Part shown: positions 60,929 to 64,000 of the stretch, piece after piece
Layout of the letters: each line of letters opens with the position of its first letter
Position numbering within the stretch: position 1 is the stretch's first letter
Source of the DNA: JACPNO01 sp963825405
GTDB taxonomy: Bacteria; Acidobacteriota; Terriglobia; Bryobacterales; Bryobacteraceae
Assembly: GCA_963825405.1 (NCBI GenBank)
Contig: CAWGTB010000013.1
Coordinates: forward strand, 124,001-188,000
DNA: 64,000 nucleotides
Direction of reading: 5' to 3'
Notes under the pieces: generated by a model
The model's input: only the letters and a program-made list of their open reading frames with translations
What the model was told of the DNA's origin: nothing
The model's database searches: none
Made by a program: the position numbers and the translations under genes

Positions 60929-61505
60929 CCCTCGGGGAGAAGGTCAGGGTCGCCGAGCGAGGCGAAATCCCGGCCATCACCACGATCTTCTCGGTCGCCT
61001 TCCAAGGGGATCCGACCTGGAGCTGGGCGTTTCCCGATCCATCGCAGCGCCCCGAGCAGTACGGAATCTGGTGGGGCCGACTGGTCGAGGGAGCGATGAG
61101 GTTCCCGCAGCCGGCGGTCTTCGTCACCGAGGGCATGGAGGCAGCCGCCCTCTGGCTCCCGCCCGGCGAGGCCGAGCTCGATGCGGCGGATGAGGCACGG
61201 ACGCCCGCGCTCCTCGCCGAGCTGCTGGGCGACCGCGGCGGTGAGGTGCTGGAGCTGCTCGAGCGCTTCGACGCCGCGCAGCCCGAGGACCCACCGCACT
61301 ACTACCTGAGCCTGCTGGGCGTCCACGACGATCACCGCGGCAAGGGAATCGGGATGGGGCTGCTCGCCGAGAACATCGCCCGCTTCGATGCCGAGGGCGT
61401 CCCGAGCTGATCTGGAAGCTCGGCTACCGCCGGATCGGCGATTTCACCACCCCCGGCGACGCCGTGACCGTCACCGCCTACTGGCGTGATGCCCAAGCAC
61501 GGTGA
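60929..61505 (+). CDS. GNAT-family N-acetyltransferase, likely deletion and frameshift
   Basis: About 190 residues. Beginning with RVAERGEIPAITTIFSVAFQ and GDPTWSWAFPDPSQRPEQY, the protein has the GNAT core WLPPGEAELDAADEARTPAL and the acetyl-CoA-binding LLGVHDDHRGKGIGMGLLAE (R/Q-x-x-G-x-G/A pattern). After DAEGVP the frame changes near 61,405 to ELIWKLGYRRIGDFTTPGDA and VTVTAYWRDAQAR. About 15 residues normally between these parts (SxNPxxRxxYE region) seem absent, so a short deletion accompanies the shift. The start is unclear; no ATG is near. Confidence 0.6.
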
Positions 61506-61578
61506 AGACTCACTACTGACCTTGACTTCGACGGGTGGCGGGCTTAGCGTCGAACAGCTTTCGACTCGAAGGAGAGCA

Positions 61579-62076
61579 GTGCGGTCCAGGGGATGGTCGT
61601 GGTTGACGCCGGCGCTGGCTCTCCTGCTGCTGCCCTCGGCGGCGTTCGGCAGCGTGGGCAAACAGTCCTACGAGGGGCCAGCGGCCACCCAGGGCGTCAA
61701 CGGCCGCGACCCGACGGTCCGGGTGAAGATCCAGTTCAAGAAGGTCCATCACCGGCGCGCAGCGCCGAGCCAGCTCGTCTACTTCGCACAGCGCGCGCTC
61801 GCGCTCCGCTGCCCGGACGGCTCGACGACCTTCGGGGACCCGCGCTCGGCGAGTTGGGTGGGCCGGGAGGCTACGACGTGCTGGGGACCGCCGCGAGTCA
61901 ACAAGAAGGGGAACTTCGCCGCCAGCGGACCCAGCGCCGACGAATCCGACACCCAGACGCTCACGGGGCACGTCTCGAAGAAGGGGAGCGCAACGGGAAC
62001 GATCCGGGTCGGGCCATGTCGTTCTCCGGCCAGACCTGCGACTCCGGGGTGGTGAACTGGACCGCCTCCCCGGTGA
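61579..62076 (+). CDS. Exported hypothetical protein (actinobacterial), frameshifted end
   Basis: GTG at 61579 with AAGGAG five bases before it. A signal peptide (RSRGWSWLTPALALLLLPSA) is followed by QSYEGPAATQGVNGRDPTVR, VKIQFKKVHHRRAAPSQLVY and HVSKKGSATGTIRV; after a shift near 62,018 it continues MSFSGQTCDSGVVNWTAS. The true stop is probably the TGA at 62074-62076, reached by one more shift. Beta-sandwich with conserved Cys (CPDGS, CWGP, TCDSG). Same kind of protein as the one at 54,964-55,522. Function unknown. Confidence 0.5.
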
Positions 62077-62160
62077 GCGCGTTCGGCCCGGTCGTGCAGC
62101 CGCTCGTGCGCCTGGCAGGGAACCTGCCCGGCAAGCGCCGAGCTGCGGGCAAGGGGCTGA

Positions 62161-62233
62161 TGGGCGCTACTGGGCTCGAACCAGTGACCTCCAGCTTGTC
62201 GAGCTGGCGCTCTCCCAACTGAGCTAAGCGCCC
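62161..62233 (-). tRNA. tRNA-Val (anticodon GAC)
   Basis: Minus-strand cloverleaf: acceptor GGGCGCT pairs with AGCGCCC; D-arm GCTCAGTTGGGAGAGC; anticodon stem CCAGC/GCTGG with loop TCGACAA (anticodon GAC, valine); T-arm CTGGTTCGAACCCAG; discriminator A at 62161. CCA is not encoded. It lies between the exported hypothetical gene and the epimerase gene. Confidence 0.88.
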
Positions 62234-62303
62234 CGGGCTGGGAAATTTAGCGGGCCTCAGGACACGCGTTGCTCCTCGGCTACGCCTCGGAGCACACTCG
62301 CAT

Positions 62304-63310
62304 CTACGCGACCGGCGCCGTCGGTGCCTGGACCGCCGTCGGCGCTTCGGCAAGGATGCCCATGGCGCGCATCGTGACCTTGAACGTCTCGAGCGTGTCG
62401 TACTGGGGCTGCCAGCCCGCGGTCGACTTCAGCTTCTCGGTGGAGACGACCCACGGGTAGCGGATGAAGTCCAGGTTGCCGGCGGGCGCCTCCGTCCGGG
62501 GGACGTGGAGCTTCCACATCGCGTTGTTGAACCGCTTCATGGTCTTCAGCGAGATGTTGCGAGTCTTCTTGCCGACCATCTCCGCGGCGCGGCTCCAGGT
62601 CAGGAGGCCGTCGCCGGCGAGGTTGAAGGCGCCGCCGTGCTTGCCGTCGAGGAGAGCGATCAGGGCCGAGACGACGTCGTCCTCGTGGACGAGCTGGAAC
62701 TCCTCGTCGACGCCATCGAGGAGTCGGGATGAAGGGGTTGTTGGCGAAGGCTCGGACGATGTAGTTGTCGACGCTCGGCCCGAAGACGATCGAGGGCCGG
62801 ACGATCGTCATCACGGCGTCCGGGTTCTCGAGGGCCCAGAGCTGGGCGATGCGGTCGGAGTCGGCCTTGTGCTTGGCGTAGGAGAAGTCGGGGGCCCCGC
62901 GGACCGGCCAGTCCTCGGCGATCGGCTTGGGGTTGTCGGGGAAGGCGCCATAGGCGGTCGCCGAGGAGGTCTGGATCACCTGCTTGACGCCGGCATCGGC
63001 GGCGGCCTGGAGGACGGCCTGGGTGCCGTTGACGTCGATGTCGTACATCTTCGGCTCGTCGCGGATCGGATTGAGGACGAAGGCGAAGTGGAGGAGCGCG
63101 TCGATCTCATGCCGCTCGAGCAGCTCGCGCATCTGGTTGCGGTCGCGGATGTCGGCCTTGACGAACTCGTGCTTCTGCCAGGTGCGAGGAGGCGGCCGAA
63201 GGTCGACGTCGACGATCTTCTCGGTCTCCTCGCGGGCGGAGAGCTCGTCGGTGAGCCTGCCGCCGATGTAGCCCGGAGCCGCCTGTGATCAGGTACCGCA
63301 CGCGTCGCAT
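62304..63310 (-). CDS. NAD-dependent epimerase/dehydratase (extended SDR), several frameshifts
   Basis: About 335 residues. It begins MRRVRYLITGGSG (start of the GxxGxxG NAD-binding motif), then in another frame MRELLERHEIDALLHFAFVL, NPIRDEPKMYDIDVNGTQAV and VIQTSSATAYGAFPD; the catalytic YxxxK is in FSYAKHKADSDRIA. TIVRPSIVFGPSVDNYIVRA and a third frame with MVGKKTRNISLKTMKRFNNA, FIRYPWVVSTEKLKSTAGWQ and PQYDTLETFKVTMRAMGI close it. Shifts lie near 63,270, 63,170-63,190 and 62,730. It is a sugar-nucleotide or related epimerase/dehydratase; the substrate is unknown. The 261-base gap to NfeD holds no gene except a terminator. Confidence 0.75.
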
Positions 63311-63560
63311 CCTATACCTGGCTGAGTCGGCCAGCGTCTGCGAGCGAGCGCTGACGAACGGCCGGCTGCGGGAAATCCGCAGGATCTTGCGAAATACCCG
63401 CTCCACGCGGAGATCTGCAACCAATCGCGGAAGAGTCCCGTGTTAGCTTCTCCTGACAGGCTCAAGTTGGCATTTCCGACCGGCCGACTTGAGCCAAGAG
63501 ACTTGAAGGACTGACGGGCCGGTGAGGGGAATTTCGCCGGTGGCACGTCCTTTCGGAAAC

Positions 63561-63586
63561 AAAGGGCCCCTTCATCGGGGCCCTTT
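63561..63586 (-). terminator. Rho-independent terminator overlapping the NfeD stop
   Basis: AAAGGGCCCC (63561-63570) and GGGGCCCTTT (63577-63586) form a perfect 10-bp stem with loop TTCATC, flanked by T runs on the + strand and AAA/TTT on the minus strand, so it could act in either direction. The NfeD-type gene's stop codon (63572-63574) is inside the loop. Confidence 0.75.
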
Positions 63587-63905
63587 TCCGTTCTCCTCGA
63601 CCTCGAGGGTGAGGCCGTTCACTGCCGTCACCCGGACCCGCTCGCCTACCCGGCCCCGCGGGGCAGCGCGCGTGCCAGATCTCGCCGCGAAAGCGCACCC
63701 GGCCGCTCGGGTCGCACTGCTCGATCACCTCCGCCGTCGCTCCGAGCAGGCCCTCCGCGCCGGTCCTCACCCGGTAGCGACGCAGGAAGCGGATCCAGAA
63801 GCCGACCTCGGCGACCTCGATCACGATCGCCACCCCCACCAGTGCGAGGCCCCAGCCGGGCGGCAGCACGAGCAGGGCGAGCGCGATCGCGCCGATCAGG
63901 AGCAC
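63572..63905 (-). CDS. NfeD-like membrane protein, one frameshift
   Basis: About 110 residues. One or two membrane helices (LIGAIALALLVLPPGWGLAL and VGVAIVIEVAEVGFWIRF) are followed by an OB-fold domain (GLLGATAEVIEQCDPSGRVR and FRGEIWHAR; after a shift near 63,660, the C-terminal strand GLTLEVEENGKGPR). This is the short NfeD form (1b) without the protease domain. It probably works with a stomatin/flotillin-like protein at membrane microdomains. Start GTG at 63905. It converges toward the epimerase only by position, not overlap. Confidence 0.72.
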
Positions 63906-63924
63906 CGCGGATGCTACGGCGGCG

Positions 63925-64000
63925 CTACTTCTTCTTGTGCTTCTTGCAGTGCTTCTTCTTGGCCGACGAGGCTGAGTGCTTGTGCTTCTTCTTCTTCTTC
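63925..64000 (-). CDS. C-terminal fragment with Lys/His-rich tail
   Basis: The last 24 codons of a minus-strand gene entering from the right edge: KKKKKHKHSASSAKKKHCKK followed by HKKK and TAG at 63925-63927. Such tails occur at the ends of secreted proteins in Thermoleophilia-type actinobacteria. The body of the protein lies outside the window, so nothing more can be said. Confidence 0.5.
   Translation of the reverse strand, partial: KKKKKHKHSASSAKKKHCKKHKKK

Noticed and set aside
1..64000. CRISPR array, insertion sequence, prophage or integrase
   Set aside because: No regularly spaced repeats, transposase, integrase or phage structural genes were found on either strand.

Overview
The window is a chimera of two bacterial genomes joined at about position 54,620. 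Bases 1 to about 54,620 look like an acidobacterium of the Solibacter/Bryobacter type. Pointers are the many secreted proteins, a TonB-receptor-like barrel, carboxypeptidase-regulatory and IPT-type domains, PQQ/EF-hand proteins, DUF2961 (GH172) and DUF5060 glycosidase-like proteins, and Tat-exported dehydrogenases. Bases from about 54,620 to 64,000 look like a high-GC actinobacterium, probably Thermoleophilia-like: a thrS-infC-rpmI-rplT ribosomal cluster, a biotin-type carboxyltransferase, an M23 peptidase, tRNA-Val and Lys/His-rich secreted tails. The rplT gene is cut in mid-reading-frame at the join, so the join is most likely an assembly artefact. Both parts carry many single-base frameshifts. 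In the acidobacterial part nearly all have the same sign (one extra base), which points to sequence error.

Layout of part 1. 0-8 kb: a regulatory-like fragment, a PQQ/EF-hand propeller, a methyltransferase, a long-form dCTP deaminase, class 1B pyrD and an alkaline-phosphatase-fold hydrolase. 8-12 kb: a RodZ-like HTH protein, then a minus-strand operon of ECF sigma factor, zinc-finger anti-sigma factor with HEAT repeats, a DUF4097-like protein and a double-PDZ protein. 12-19 kb: NDH-2, a DUF2071 protein, a VWFA protein and an 1129-residue secreted protein. 19-25 kb: a deiodinase-family protein with an in-frame UGA at its catalytic position, then pyrR-pyrB-pyrC and a beta-lactamase/M29-peptidase fusion. 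25-35 kb: a coupled amidohydrolase/membrane pair, a glycosidase-like propeller protein, a 33-residue peptide next to a HlyD adaptor, a haem cluster (hemH, lipoprotein, geranylgeranyl-reductase-like, hemL), a DUF5060 glycosidase-like protein and tsaB. 35-49 kb: a cupin, GH172, an Nramp-UspA fusion, a matrixin-like protease, a methyltransferase, a Gfo/Idh oxidoreductase, DinB, a TonB-receptor-like barrel and a lone nuoA. 49-54.6 kb: a polyamine-related operon (speD, DUF4178, small TM protein, DUF350, membrane aminopropyltransferase, Tat-exported flavin oxidase).

Main points of interest. (i) The deiodinase-like gene (19,100-19,847) has TGA where the family has its catalytic Sec/Cys, the frame continues with family sequence, and a 6-bp stem with a GGU loop lies 18 nt downstream, as expected for a bacterial SECIS. 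(ii) The speD/DUF4178/DUF350/aminopropyltransferase/flavin-oxidase operon is tightly overlapped and looks like a membrane-associated polyamine-modifying system. (iii) A tiny GG-motif peptide sits upstream of a HlyD-type exporter subunit. (iv) There are two uncommon fusions: class A beta-lactamase with an M29-like aminopeptidase, and Nramp with UspA. All calls were read from the sequence by eye; no database search or folding program was run.
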